A stretch of DNA of 49,477 nt from Acidimicrobiales bacterium AG-410-I20 (GTDB lineage Bacteria; Actinomycetota; Acidimicrobiia; Acidimicrobiales; MedAcidi-G1). The notes beneath the pieces were generated by a model. That model was given only the letters and a program-made list of their open reading frames with translations. It did not search any database and was not told where the DNA came from. Location: NCBI GenBank assembly GCA_003215175.1, contig QCKS01000007.1:1-49477 (forward strand), written 5' to 3'. Shown here piece by piece: positions 8,203 to 15,664 of the stretch. Within the stretch, counting starts at the first letter, position 1. Every line of letters begins with the position of its first letter. Made by a program: the position numbers and the translations under genes.

Positions 8203-8592
8203 ATGAACACCACTCGTATCTTCTTGCACATTATTTCGGTTTGTGGCTGGGTTGGTGGGCAACTCCTCATGGTGGCGTTAGTTCCCACTCTTCGAAAAAT
8301 AAGTTCTGATGCTCCTCGACTAGCGGCCGCCCGATTCGGGAAATTCTCATGGACTTTTATGGCTCTTGCTTTGATTACGGGGATATGGGGAATCTTTTCT
8401 ACAGACCTGTCAGATAAAGACTCCACATATCACATCACTTTATTTATCAAACTTCTCCTTGTAGCAGCGTCAGGTGTCTTTGCACTAGTTCACAGCAAAA
8501 CAAAATCAATTAAAGTAAAAGCTTCTACTGGCGCTTTGGGTCTCTTATCTGCCCTTGGAGCTTTGCTCAGTGGAGTGATCCTGGTTAACTAA
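8203..8592 (+). CDS. Four-helix integral membrane protein (CopD/DUF2269-like)
   Basis: A 129-aa membrane protein with about four hydrophobic helices: residues 5-27 (FLHIISVCGWVGGQLLMVAL), 50-66 (FMALALITGIWGIF), 78-97 (ITLFIKLLLVAASGVFALVH) and 108-128. A histidine in the first helix, the central GxWG and the lysine-rich loop before the last helix resemble the small CopD-like or DUF2269 proteins often found near electron-transfer or copper genes. That resemblance is by eye and weak. It follows the phosphodiesterase by 6 bp, with a GGAG about ten bases before its ATG, so it is probably the second gene of that operon. Confidence 0.65.
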   Translation: MNTTRIFLHIISVCGWVGGQLLMVALVPTLRKISSDAPRLAAARFGKFSWTFMALALITGIWGIFSTDLSDKDSTYHITLFIKLLLVAASGVFALVHSKTKSIKVKASTGALGLLSALGALLSGVILVN

Positions 8593-8623
8593 ATCCATTA
8601 ATTTGTGCTATTTCTCCCCTTAC

Positions 8624-8644
8624 TGTGGACAAACGTGTGGAAAG
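8624..8644 (-). promoter_or_regulatory. Pair of DnaA-box-like nonamers
   Basis: On the minus strand, TTGTCCACA (8624-8632) equals the nonamer usually given as the actinobacterial DnaA box. CTTTCCACA (8636-8644) is a second, weaker copy in the same orientation, with start-to-start spacing of 12 bp. They lie upstream of the promoter of the candidate RNA. Two boxes are too few to call an origin. Confidence 0.4.
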
Positions 8645-8698
8645 AAACAGAATCTCTGGGGAAATTGTTACAAAATTTGGGGAATACCTAAAAATGGG

Positions 8699-8727
8699 TT
8701 GACGAGTTGTGCAATTCGCGACAAGAT
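8699..8727 (+). promoter_or_regulatory. Promoter of candidate structured RNA
   Basis: TTGACG (8699-8704) and CAAGAT (8722-8727) are separated by exactly 17 bp. The -35 is near consensus and the -10 is weaker. Transcription would start near 8733, directly before the first hairpin of the RNA. Confidence 0.5.
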
Positions 8728-8732
8728 GCATT

Positions 8733-9205
8733 CACGCCAAACATAGCGTGGTTATCGGAACCGATAAGACCGACAAACCACCCCCGAAAAAAGCGCAAGC
8801 TGGTTTCGGCGGAGGAATGTCACTTTCGGGAAAGTTTCCATTAAATGTTTGGGGAGGACCGTGACACACTGGTTTCTTCGGAAATTAGTTAGTCAGCCGT
8901 AGGCACTGAGGTGTCGAGTTGGTAGGTCAGTATGAATCTTCGGATTCTTACTCCAACCAATAAGCACCTCAGTCGATCCAGTTTCTGCATTTAATTGCAG
9001 CACAAATTTGTGGAGTTATTGACGGATAACAAAACAAATAAGTGGATTCTGGTCGATGTGTCAAAAGCATTAGGTTCCTTATCTACTTCGGTAGTTAAAG
9101 AATTAAATGCTTTAGCTCTTAGAGCGTACGGTTCACCAGACATAGTTTTTTATTTTGACGGAAATTCAAAATTATGTTCGGGTAAAAAACCTTTCGGGGT
9201 TTTTT
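8733..9205 (+). ncRNA. Candidate structured non-coding RNA of unknown family
   Basis: The gene-free stretch behind the 8699 promoter can fold into successive hairpins. The first is GTGG..CCAC around TTATCG/CGATAA (8749-8781). TGTCAC/GTGACA (8818-8866) encloses CTTT/AAAG. A stem at 8868-8889 has a CUUCGG loop. A compound hairpin at 8905-8973 has arms of 9, 5 and 10 bp and another CUUCGG loop. Smaller stems lie at 8985-9000 and 9083-9094 (CTAC-TTCG-GTAG). The stretch ends in the terminator at 9184-9205. Three C(UUCG)G tetraloops on this strand favour plus-strand RNA. I compared it by eye with RNase P RNA, tmRNA, SRP RNA, 6S-type RNA and common riboswitches and found none of their core motifs. 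The 3' half is less structured, so the RNA could be shorter, or a leader. Confidence 0.55.
9184..9205. terminator. Bidirectional intrinsic terminator
   Basis: AAAAAACC (9184-9191) pairs with GGTTTTTT (9198-9205), giving a T-run at the end of the hairpin on both strands. It can end the candidate RNA on the plus strand and the glycosyltransferase operon on the minus strand. Confidence 0.75.
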
Positions 9206-9254
9206 ATTCAGGAATGTTATTTCTTGAAATTTCATTCGGTGTCACGCAACGTTA

Positions 9255-9321
9255 GGAACGACTCCAAGGAGTTAACCGGTTCGCCGGAAGGCTACTTGGG
9301 GTCGTTTCCGCGTTATAGCGG
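9255..9321. other. Strong extended hairpin downstream of the glycosyltransferase
   Basis: GGAACGACTCCAAG (9255-9268) pairs with 9295-9309, allowing one G-T pair and one bulged T. Inside is a second stem, CCGG-TTCG-CCGG (9276-9287). A neighbouring stem, CCGC/GCGG (9308-9321), shares bases with the outer stem, so the two compete. No T-tract follows on either strand, so this is not an ordinary terminator. It lies in the expected 3' region of the glycosyltransferase transcript. Confidence 0.45.
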
Positions 9322-9323
9322 AT

Positions 9324-10421
9324 TTATGGCACGTATATGCCTAAAAATGAAATGACGGTAAGTCCTGTAAGCCCAAGAGCCGAAATTGGGTAAATTAATT
9401 TTTCACTTCGTTTACCTTCGCTCAAAATGACCAAAGCCATAACGAACGGGAAAGCTGTCATCAAATATCTCTCGAGACTATTCAAGTTTTCGGCAGAAAC
9501 AGAAACAACAAAGGTAACGAACGAATACCAAAAATATTGCCTGGGGAGCCTTTTCCAAATCACTACCAACAAAACCAGAAAGAATAGGGCAACCAAGACG
9601 TGGAAAGCATCAGCTTCTAAATTCAAGATCTCAGAGAATCCTGACCAAACGCGCCTAAATGGATCTATAAATCCACCGCGAAATTCTCGCTGCACAGTAA
9701 AGGGCAACCAGTTCTCACTAGTACGCGAATTCGACCATAAAAGAAAAATTGCGACTCCTAACGGACCACCCAAACAAGCTAGAAGTTGCTCTGCGCGTTC
9801 CTTCAAGTTGCCGCGCCATAACGAAAACCCTGACGCCGAAATAGCCGCAAAGAAAAGCAGCGCTCCAGTTGGTCGAGTGAAACCAGCCATACAAGCAAAG
9901 ATTGCAGCAACTTTCCAATTCTGTTTTCTCAGCGAAAGGAAGAACAAGAGGGTGAAAGTCAAAAACATACTCTCCGCATAACCCCAAATCAGGACGAACG
10001 ATGCGGGAAAAACTGAGAACACCCAAACTGTTCTCTTTGCTCTACGAGCGCTACCTCCTTCAGAAACAATCAGCCGATAGAGAAGCAGGAACGTGACGAG
10101 CGAAAAAACGTTTGCTACCAACAACGACGCCCAAACTTCATTTCCACCAAGGAACTGAGTTACTAGTCTTCCGATTAAGACGAAGCCAGGAAAAAAGCGA
10201 AAGGATTCCTGACCTACCTGCTCATAACCGACGGTTATTATCTGCTGGTACCAGCCCGCATCCCATAGACGAAACCCTTGGGAAGTGAACTCTCGGTAAT
10301 GGTCTGTAGCAAATGTATGAGTAAGCCACATCGTTATTAGAACTATCGCCCGAGAAGTCAACCAAGCTGCAACGATTGAAATTAAGGCCTTGTCCAGATT
10401 CTTTGTTAAAGCATGACTCAT
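9324..10421 (-). CDS. PIG-V-like mannosyltransferase (GT-C membrane protein)
   Basis: A 365-aa protein with about eight to ten hydrophobic helices. The N-terminal region contains RLWDAGWYQQI in the first extracytoplasmic loop and FRFFPGFVLIGRLV, which match the WDAxxY and FFP motifs of PIG-V-type mannosyltransferases. These GT-C enzymes use polyprenyl-phosphate sugars to glycosylate lipids or proteins at the outer face of the membrane. The start ATG overlaps the stop of the preceding glycosyltransferase gene (ATGA), so both are coupled and probably build the same envelope glycan. The acceptor and sugar are unknown. The bidirectional terminator at 9184-9205 lies downstream. Confidence 0.75.
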   Translation of the reverse strand: MSHALTKNLDKALISIVAAWLTSRAIVLITMWLTHTFATDHYREFTSQGFRLWDAGWYQQIITVGYEQVGQESFRFFPGFVLIGRLVTQFLGGNEVWASLLVANVFSLVTFLLLYRLIVSEGGSARRAKRTVWVFSVFPASFVLIWGYAESMFLTFTLLFFLSLRKQNWKVAAIFACMAGFTRPTGALLFFAAISASGFSLWRGNLKERAEQLLACLGGPLGVAIFLLWSNSRTSENWLPFTVQREFRGGFIDPFRRVWSGFSEILNLEADAFHVLVALFFLVLLVVIWKRLPRQYFWYSFVTFVVSVSAENLNSLERYLMTAFPFVMALVILSEGKRSEKLIYPISALGLTGLTVISFLGIYVP

Positions 10422-11962
10422 TTTGAAAATTTCACTAGATTAGCCGAGTTGTAGTACTGCTCTCCGTCCGCTTGAACAAAAATAGTGGTACTGGCTGACG
10501 CTGCACTCAAATGCGCCCTAAGTTCGCTGCACTTACCATCAAAGGTTGCATACCCATCAATCCAAACAAGCCAAATGGACTGTTCTTCAATATGTAATGA
10601 AAGAATTCTTTCCGCTACTTCCACTGGGTTGGAAGCGGTATTACGCTTTTCGTAGTCATACCAATCAACTGTTTCTCCAGTATCAAGATTCGGATATGCA
10701 TATAAAAGAAACCTGTCATCTAAAACTCGATTAGCTGCTGGCGCTAATTGATCTGGGCAAAAGACTACCGTGTCCCCTGTCTTTCCATTCTCTTCAATCC
10801 GTGTTGCTATTTCTCCTATTTGAGTTCGATCTTTAGAGAGTTCACGAACCACCGAACCAACAGAAAGAAGACTGAGACTAATAAGTAATACGAGGGCTAC
10901 TTTTCGCGGAGTCTGACTCAAACCTACCCCTACACAAAGAACAATCGGAATAAATGCAAAAACTGCATATCTTCCTTGAAACGCCGAATCAAGAATGAAA
11001 CTCGTCAAAGCTCCGACAATCATGGTTATCAAACCAAGCCCAAATGATATTTTTAGAAAAGAGTAATTTGTCTTTCCAAGAACAGTTACGTTCTCTTCTT
11101 GAATATCTTGTTTACGAGAAAAAAGCCCAAGCGCTCCCAAAATAACTATTCCGACCGCCACCAATAACGCTTCTGACCCTCTTCCTCCACCATACGACTC
11201 AAGAGCTAAAGCTGCAGCAACTGTAGGGCGAGGTGTCTCAGACCAAGGTGTGCCGGTATGAGACAACTGTTCAAGGAAGACAGGCAACCAAGGAATAAAG
11301 GTTGCGGTGCCTAAAGCAACGGCGTATCCCAGCTTTTTGCACAATTTTGAAGTGGTTTCTTTTCCTCGAAATAATCCTAAGAGCAGAGCTATTCCTAAAG
11401 TGAACACAAGAAACAGAGACCAGTAATGGGTATACAACAAACAAGCGATCACACAACTAATCCCAAAAAGTCTTATTGGTGTTGGGTTTCGCCATGTTTT
11501 TTCAAACAGGATGTGACTAACGAGGATCAGTAAAGCCAGCAGCGAATACATTCGGACTTCTGTGGCATAACGAATAGCGAACGGACTGCTAGCTAAGACG
11601 CCTACGGTGAGTAACGCCGCCCATTTGTTTGAGAATTTACGTGTGGTGAAATAAATAAGTGCGACAGAGAAACAGGAAATAGTTCCTGAGAGTGCTCTAA
11701 GGGCGAAGTCGGAATCCCCAAATATGGAGGACCAAGAATATAAAAGAAAGTAGTAAAGCGGCGGGTGCCCGTCTTGCCGAAGAGCATCTACTATTCCTTG
11801 CGGTCCTTTCTCCGCTATTGAAGCAGAAATTGCTTCATCAAGCCAAAGAGGGGTGCCTGCAAAAAATCTAAGAAATGCGCCTACTGCTACAATTACTGCT
11901 ACTACACAGACGCTGAGTAGGTAAAAGTTATCTTTCGATTCAACAGTTTCTGTTGATGCCAT
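10418..11962 (-). CDS. GT-C family glycosyltransferase (GT39/PMT-like)
   Basis: A 514-aa polytopic protein. The first loop contains LWLDEAISASIAEKGPQG and QDGHPPLYY, resembling the DE motif and HPPL pattern of GT39 / ArnT-type glycosyltransferases that use polyprenyl-phosphate sugar donors. About ten hydrophobic helices follow, then a soluble C-terminal domain of about 120 residues. ATG 11962 was chosen over an upstream ATG (11995) because TACCAT lies exactly six bases before it; the upstream one has no signal. The gene diverges from the FAD oxidoreductase, and the two promoters share a short intergenic region. Together they suggest a small envelope-polysaccharide locus. Confidence 0.8.
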   Translation of the reverse strand: MASTETVESKDNFYLLSVCVVAVIVAVGAFLRFFAGTPLWLDEAISASIAEKGPQGIVDALRQDGHPPLYYFLLYSWSSIFGDSDFALRALSGTISCFSVALIYFTTRKFSNKWAALLTVGVLASSPFAIRYATEVRMYSLLALLILVSHILFEKTWRNPTPIRLFGISCVIACLLYTHYWSLFLVFTLGIALLLGLFRGKETTSKLCKKLGYAVALGTATFIPWLPVFLEQLSHTGTPWSETPRPTVAAALALESYGGGRGSEALLVAVGIVILGALGLFSRKQDIQEENVTVLGKTNYSFLKISFGLGLITMIVGALTSFILDSAFQGRYAVFAFIPIVLCVGVGLSQTPRKVALVLLISLSLLSVGSVVRELSKDRTQIGEIATRIEENGKTGDTVVFCPDQLAPAANRVLDDRFLLYAYPNLDTGETVDWYDYEKRNTASNPVEVAERILSLHIEEQSIWLVWIDGYATFDGKCSELRAHLSAASASTTIFVQADGEQYYNSANLVKFSK

Positions 11963-11968
11963 AAAGTT

Positions 11969-11974
11969 ATGGTA
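11969..11974 (-). promoter_or_regulatory. -10 element of leaderless glycosyltransferase promoter
   Basis: TACCAT on the minus strand, six bases before ATG 11962. It is the basis for preferring this start. Confidence 0.45.
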
Positions 11975-12008
11975 CTTGATTTGACCCAACGACATGAGGG
12001 AGACGCCC

Positions 12009-12014
12009 TAGGCT
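12009..12014 (+). promoter_or_regulatory. -10 element of leaderless FAD oxidoreductase promoter
   Basis: TAGGCT, six bases before ATG 12021. The same hexamer occurs seven bases before the pgsA start. Confidence 0.5.
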
Positions 12015-12020
12015 AGAGAT

Positions 12021-13460
12021 ATGAAAGAATCTTCTGAGGTAAATACCAGAGAAGCAGAACCAATTATTATTGGCGCTGGACCTGCTGGCTTGACTGCTGC
12101 CTACCAAATTGGCAAAGCAGGAGGAACAACCACTGTTTTAGAAGCAGACTCTGTAGTGGGTGGAATAAGCCGCACTGCCGAGAGGGACGGATGGCGTTTT
12201 GATATTGGCGGTCATCGATTCTTTACTAAAGTCACTGCAGTTTCAGATTTATGGCATGAAATACTTGATAGCGAAGACTTTCTCCTTCGCCCACGGATGA
12301 GTCGAATTTATTATGACGGCAAGTTTTACGATTACCCGCTAAAAGCCACTAACGCTCTTCGGAATCTAGGTATTTGGGAATCAATTCTCTGCGTTCTCTC
12401 TTATGTTTGGATTCGTATAAATCCCCCAAAGGATCAGACTCATTTTGAAGGGTGGACGGCGAGTCGCTTTGGTTGGCGGCTTTATGGGAAATTCTTTAAG
12501 ACTTACACGGAGAAAGTTTGGGGTATCCCTCCGTCTGAACTTCAAGCTGACTGGGCAGCACAAAGAATTAAGAATCTGTCTCTTTTTAAAGCCGTTATTA
12601 ACGCGGTGCTACCAAAAAGGAATCAGAAAGATATAACAAGTTTGATCGAAGAATTTGAGTACCCAAAATTCGGACCAGGCATGATGTGGGAGAAATGCCA
12701 CGATCTCGTTATTGACCAAGGCAATGAAGTGCTCTTTGAACACAAGGCAGAGAAATTCATTCATGAAAATGGAGAAGTGGTAAGCGTTACTGCTAGCGGG
12801 CCTGATGGTTCTGTTACTTTTCCCGCTAGCTCTGTTATTTCATCTATGCCTCTACCTCACCTTTTGCAGGCGATGGACCCTCCGGCTTCCAGTGAGGCTT
12901 TATTGGCTGCCTCTTCTTTGACCTTTAGGGATTTCTTGACTGTTGCTTTGATTGTTCCTGAAGATAAAGGGTTCCCTGATAATTGGATTTATATCCATTC
13001 CGGGGATGTGGAGGTCGGACGTGTTCAGAATTTCGGCCAATGGTCTCCGTATCTTGTTAAAGAAGGTCGAACCTGTCTAGGTCTCGAATATTTTGTCAAT
13101 ATCGGAGACAAACTATGGAACTCTTCGGATGAAGACCTCATAAATCAAGGAATACATGAGCTACAGGTTCTTGGATTAGTGGATCCCGAAGTCATTGAAG
13201 GAGGATACGTTGTTCGAATGCCTCGAGCGTACCCAATGTATGACAACGACTACCAGAAGAACGTTGAAACTATTCGCTCCTGGCTTGATACCCACGCTCA
13301 AAATGTTTATCCCGTAGGACGTAATGGCATGCATCGCTATAACAATCAGGATCATTCAATGTTGACCGCAATGCTTTCTGTTGAAAACATCTTTGGTGCC
13401 TCACATGACATCTGGCAAGTCAATGTTGAAGAGGATTACCACGAAGAAATAGCCAAATAA
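12021..13460 (+). CDS. FAD-dependent oxidoreductase, amine-oxidase / UDP-galactopyranose-mutase-like
   Basis: A 479-aa flavoprotein. The Rossmann FAD-binding motif is at residues 16-40 (IIGAGPAGLTAAYQIGKAGG, then VLEADSVVGG), and IGGHRFF follows, typical of the NAD(P)/FAD-dependent oxidoreductases related to protoporphyrinogen oxidase and UDP-galactopyranose mutase. A conserved block around YTEKVWGIPPSEL is shared with bacterial polysaccharide-locus members. A conserved C-terminal region near GRNGMHRYNNQDHSM should contact the flavin. Its position divergent from two GT-C glycosyltransferases suggests a role in making or modifying an envelope sugar or lipid-linked intermediate. The substrate is not known. 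The ATG is supported by a -10 hexamer six bases upstream. Confidence 0.78.
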   Translation: MKESSEVNTREAEPIIIGAGPAGLTAAYQIGKAGGTTTVLEADSVVGGISRTAERDGWRFDIGGHRFFTKVTAVSDLWHEILDSEDFLLRPRMSRIYYDGKFYDYPLKATNALRNLGIWESILCVLSYVWIRINPPKDQTHFEGWTASRFGWRLYGKFFKTYTEKVWGIPPSELQADWAAQRIKNLSLFKAVINAVLPKRNQKDITSLIEEFEYPKFGPGMMWEKCHDLVIDQGNEVLFEHKAEKFIHENGEVVSVTASGPDGSVTFPASSVISSMPLPHLLQAMDPPASSEALLAASSLTFRDFLTVALIVPEDKGFPDNWIYIHSGDVEVGRVQNFGQWSPYLVKEGRTCLGLEYFVNIGDKLWNSSDEDLINQGIHELQVLGLVDPEVIEGGYVVRMPRAYPMYDNDYQKNVETIRSWLDTHAQNVYPVGRNGMHRYNNQDHSMLTAMLSVENIFGASHDIWQVNVEEDYHEEIAK

Positions 13461-13573
13461 AGCAAACCTGCCAAAATGACCAAAAATGCCTCTTCACGGA
13501 GAGTGTTTATGTGACTACGGTATTTGAAATGGTCCCTGACAAAACTTGTATCTCAAATAGCGTTTTCACTGTC

Positions 13574-13595
13574 TAGATATATCGGGTCAACCCGA
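13574..13595 (+). promoter_or_regulatory. -10 element and palindrome in leader of small membrane protein
   Basis: TAGATA (13574-13579) is followed at once by the inverted repeat TCGGGT-CA-ACCCGA (13582-13595), which would span the transcription start. It may be an operator or a 5'-end hairpin that stabilises the message. No good -35 is seen. Confidence 0.4.
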
Positions 13596-13631
13596 CCCGA
13601 GGACTATAAACCATAAAGGGGATGCATCATC

Positions 13632-13952
13632 ATGATGGCAACCATTCTCACCTTAATGATCACAGCAATGATCTTTCAAGGTGTCATGGCAGTAATCGAC
13701 AGTGTTTTAGACATGGTCGGTGTTAATTCAGTAATTAAAGGAATTCCAGTAATCGGCGGGCATATGCAGCTGGTCTGGGCTTACCTTTTCGTAATGATTT
13801 CCGATATTTCAGGTTGGGGCTACGGCGCCGGCATGGAAGTATTGCAAATGGGAGATTTCGGTCGCGATATCGCAGCCGCCATTGCAATGATCGCTTTCAT
13901 TTCTGTTAAAGATGCCGCAATCAAGGCTCTTGGGCAGGGATTTGCTCGGTAA
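13632..13952 (+). CDS. Small multi-pass membrane protein (106 aa)
   Basis: I do not recognise this protein. It is largely hydrophobic, with three likely helices at about residues 4-27, 44-63 and 83-100, separated by short loops rich in glycine (VIKGIPVIGG, WGYGAG). The last segment ends in a small amphipathic, positively ended helix (VKDAAIKALGQGFAR). It is transcribed alone, has AAGGGG about ten bases before the ATG, a palindromic leader and a very strong terminator just downstream. That control equipment suggests high or switchable expression. No catalytic motif is visible, so a structural or channel-like role is possible but unproven. ATG 13635 is an equally plausible start. Confidence 0.7.
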   Translation: MMATILTLMITAMIFQGVMAVIDSVLDMVGVNSVIKGIPVIGGHMQLVWAYLFVMISDISGWGYGAGMEVLQMGDFGRDIAAAIAMIAFISVKDAAIKALGQGFAR

Positions 13953-13963
13953 TTAAACGAATC

Positions 13964-13997
13964 AAAACCCCCACTGTCTTCGGACGGTGGGGGTTTT
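13964..13997 (+). terminator. Strong intrinsic terminator
   Basis: AAAACCCCCACTGTC, loop TTCG, then a fully pairing 3' arm that ends in TTTT; only one G-T pair occurs in 15 bp. It is the most stable hairpin seen in the window and closes the small membrane-protein gene. Confidence 0.9.
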
Positions 13998-14037
13998 GTC
14001 GTTTTTGACCATCTTTAAAAACTGTTGAACTCTCTAC

Positions 14038-14043
14038 TACTCT
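14038..14043 (+). promoter_or_regulatory. -10 element of leaderless nucleotidase promoter
   Basis: TACTCT, six bases before ATG 14050, with no Shine-Dalgarno. Confidence 0.45.
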
Positions 14044-14049
14044 AAGATC

Positions 14050-14691
14050 ATGGCTTCAGAGACACTCATACTTGGTGTGGACCTAGATGGGGTCTGCGCA
14101 GACTACACCGTAGCTTTCCGCCCATTAGTAGCAGATGCTCTAAATATCCCAGAATCATCACTTCCAGAAGAACGCAGTTGGGATTTCTCCGAATGGGGTC
14201 TCTCGAGAGACCAGTTTCAAGACCTTCACCACAAAGCAGTTGAAGAATCTCGCATGTTTCGATCAATGCCCGTCTTTGAAAATGCTTCAGAAGTGCTCTG
14301 GCGACTGTCAGATGCTGGGGTCTGGATAAGGATCATCACTCATCGACTTTATGTGAACTGGGGGCATGCTGTAGCTGTAACTGACACAGTCGAATGGTTA
14401 GATCAAGCACGAATCCCCTATCGAGATATTTGCTTTCTTGGAGAGAAACCAGAAGTGGAAGCTGATATTTATATTGAGGACGCTCCACACAACATAAGCT
14501 CCTTAAGAGCTTCAGGCAATTCCGTTATCGTCTTTGACGCCCCCTACAATCAAGAGCTTCCAGGTCCGCGTGTTACAAATTGGCTTAATTGCGAACAAGC
14601 CATCCTTGATCTCGCTGCAGAGAAAGGGTTTGATATACAGCCCGAAATACCAGGACTATCTATCTCTGACGGGCGCCTACTTGACCAATAG
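14050..14691 (+). CDS. 5'-nucleotidase, NT5C-like HAD hydrolase
   Basis: A 213-aa HAD-superfamily phosphatase. Motif I is GVDLDGVCADYT near the N-terminus, giving the nucleophile aspartate and the second, acid-base aspartate. Motif II is probably the threonine in IRIITHRLYVNW. Motif IV is DIYIEDAPHNI, with the metal-binding acidic pair. The cap region (RSWDFSEWGLS) resembles 5'(3')-deoxyribonucleotidases, which remove phosphate from nucleoside monophosphates and so balance nucleotide pools. Substrate preference is an inference. The TAG stop directly abuts the stop of the convergent nucleotidyltransferase gene with no spacer. Confidence 0.75.
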   Translation: MASETLILGVDLDGVCADYTVAFRPLVADALNIPESSLPEERSWDFSEWGLSRDQFQDLHHKAVEESRMFRSMPVFENASEVLWRLSDAGVWIRIITHRLYVNWGHAVAVTDTVEWLDQARIPYRDICFLGEKPEVEADIYIEDAPHNISSLRASGNSVIVFDAPYNQELPGPRVTNWLNCEQAILDLAAEKGFDIQPEIPGLSISDGRLLDQ

Positions 14692-15570
14692 CTACTGACC
14701 AGAAAAGAGTTTTTGGGCTATTTCTAGGTCTTCACGATTCGTGATGCCGACCCACTTCTCTGGAGATTTAACAACCCGTATAGATAGCAATCCTTCTGAC
14801 CGTTGATGATCTAAAGCCTCTGGGAGTAGAAATTCAGATGATGGGTCGTCGGAGTTCTGCGAATAAAAAGAAGCCCATTGGCCAGCGAGTCGATTTACTG
14901 CTTCAAGCGGCAAAGCCCAAAGATTCATCGAGACCGGGGCATCTTCTTCCAAGACTCCTAACGGATCGTCAGCCCGAATGACGCCCTCTTCACTTCTTAT
15001 TCCATGAGTCTCCACTAGTTCTTCAAGGAAGTCATCGGATGGGGCAACCTTGCATATCCCTCTACTTACAGAGCCCGTTGCAGAAAGAGTCTGTCTTAAT
15101 TCAAAAGCTACTAAAGCTCCTGCTGTGCCATCAGTGTCCTCTATCGCCTCTAGGGCTAGCTTTATTCCATTCTCTCCGTAATAATCATCTGCGTTCACAA
15201 CAATGATTGGACCGCTCAACACAGAAGAGGTACTTAGAATCGCATGACCTGTACCCCAGGGCTTCGGGCGTGACGGACCGAATGAGTCTTGATGAACAAT
15301 CGTTATCTCTGAATCTGTTCCATGCCGTTCATTTAAATGGCTGCGTAGCTCTTCATCAATGTCAGTTCTCGCCACGATAACTGTTTGCCCTAAACCTAAA
15401 TTGCGTGCATCGTTGATTGCATAATCTAAGAAGGCTTCGCCGTTAGGCCCGACACCTTCAAGCTGTTTATTTCCACCGAAACGTGAACCTAAGCCTCCGG
15501 CCATCACCACTAAGGAAACTTTTGAACGATTAAATGCCACAGTAACTCTTTTCGACACAAGCAAATGCAT
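14692..15570 (-). CDS. Nucleotidyltransferase (sugar-NTP transferase-like)
   Basis: A protein of about 292 aa. MAGGLGSRFGGNKQLEGVGPNG is the NTP-binding loop of the nucleotidyltransferase fold (given here as MAGGLGSRFGG then NKQLEGVG). VVNADDYYGENG is the metal-binding aspartate region, as in glucose-1-phosphate thymidylyltransferases and UTP-glucose pyrophosphorylases. It probably activates a sugar phosphate or similar alcohol phosphate. The start is uncertain: ATG 15570 has TAAGGT five bases upstream, while GTG 15540 sits only a few residues before the fold and has GAAAAGAG upstream. The gene diverges from the acyl-CoA dehydrogenase. The substrate cannot be read from sequence. Confidence 0.72.
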   Translation of the reverse strand: MHLLVSKRVTVAFNRSKVSLVVMAGGLGSRFGGNKQLEGVGPNGEAFLDYAINDARNLGLGQTVIVARTDIDEELRSHLNERHGTDSEITIVHQDSFGPSRPKPWGTGHAILSTSSVLSGPIIVVNADDYYGENGIKLALEAIEDTDGTAGALVAFELRQTLSATGSVSRGICKVAPSDDFLEELVETHGIRSEEGVIRADDPLGVLEEDAPVSMNLWALPLEAVNRLAGQWASFYSQNSDDPSSEFLLPEALDHQRSEGLLSIRVVKSPEKWVGITNREDLEIAQKLFSGQ

Positions 15571-15664
15571 TAAAGACCTTACCGGCATCTGTTGCTTTAG
15601 ACATCACAAATCCACTCCCATCAATCTTGTGAATGCCAATGACGTGAACACCAAACCACAGCAT

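Noticed and set aside
8733-9205. RNase P RNA, tmRNA, SRP RNA or known riboswitch
   Set aside because: I looked for the conserved core motifs of each on both strands and found none; GGTTTCGGCGG near 8801 only loosely resembles the tmRNA 5' region, and there is no tag frame ending in ALAA.
8995-9255. 86-aa open frame in the 8.6-9.3 kb gap
   Set aside because: It would start at TTG without a ribosome-binding site, and a strong intrinsic terminator lies inside it. I prefer the RNA reading, although the part before the terminator does look somewhat protein-like.
9155-9355. 66-aa open frame across the terminator and hairpin
   Set aside because: It runs through the terminator and a structured hairpin into the end of the glycosyltransferase gene, with no RBS.
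9427-9981. 184-aa plus-strand open frame
   Set aside because: It is antisense to the PIG-V-like gene and rich in K, N and T as expected from a shadow frame; no start signal.
13622-13726. His-rich short frame starting at ATG 13622
   Set aside because: It is a shadow of the membrane-protein gene in another frame; its start touches the Shine-Dalgarno, leaving no spacing.
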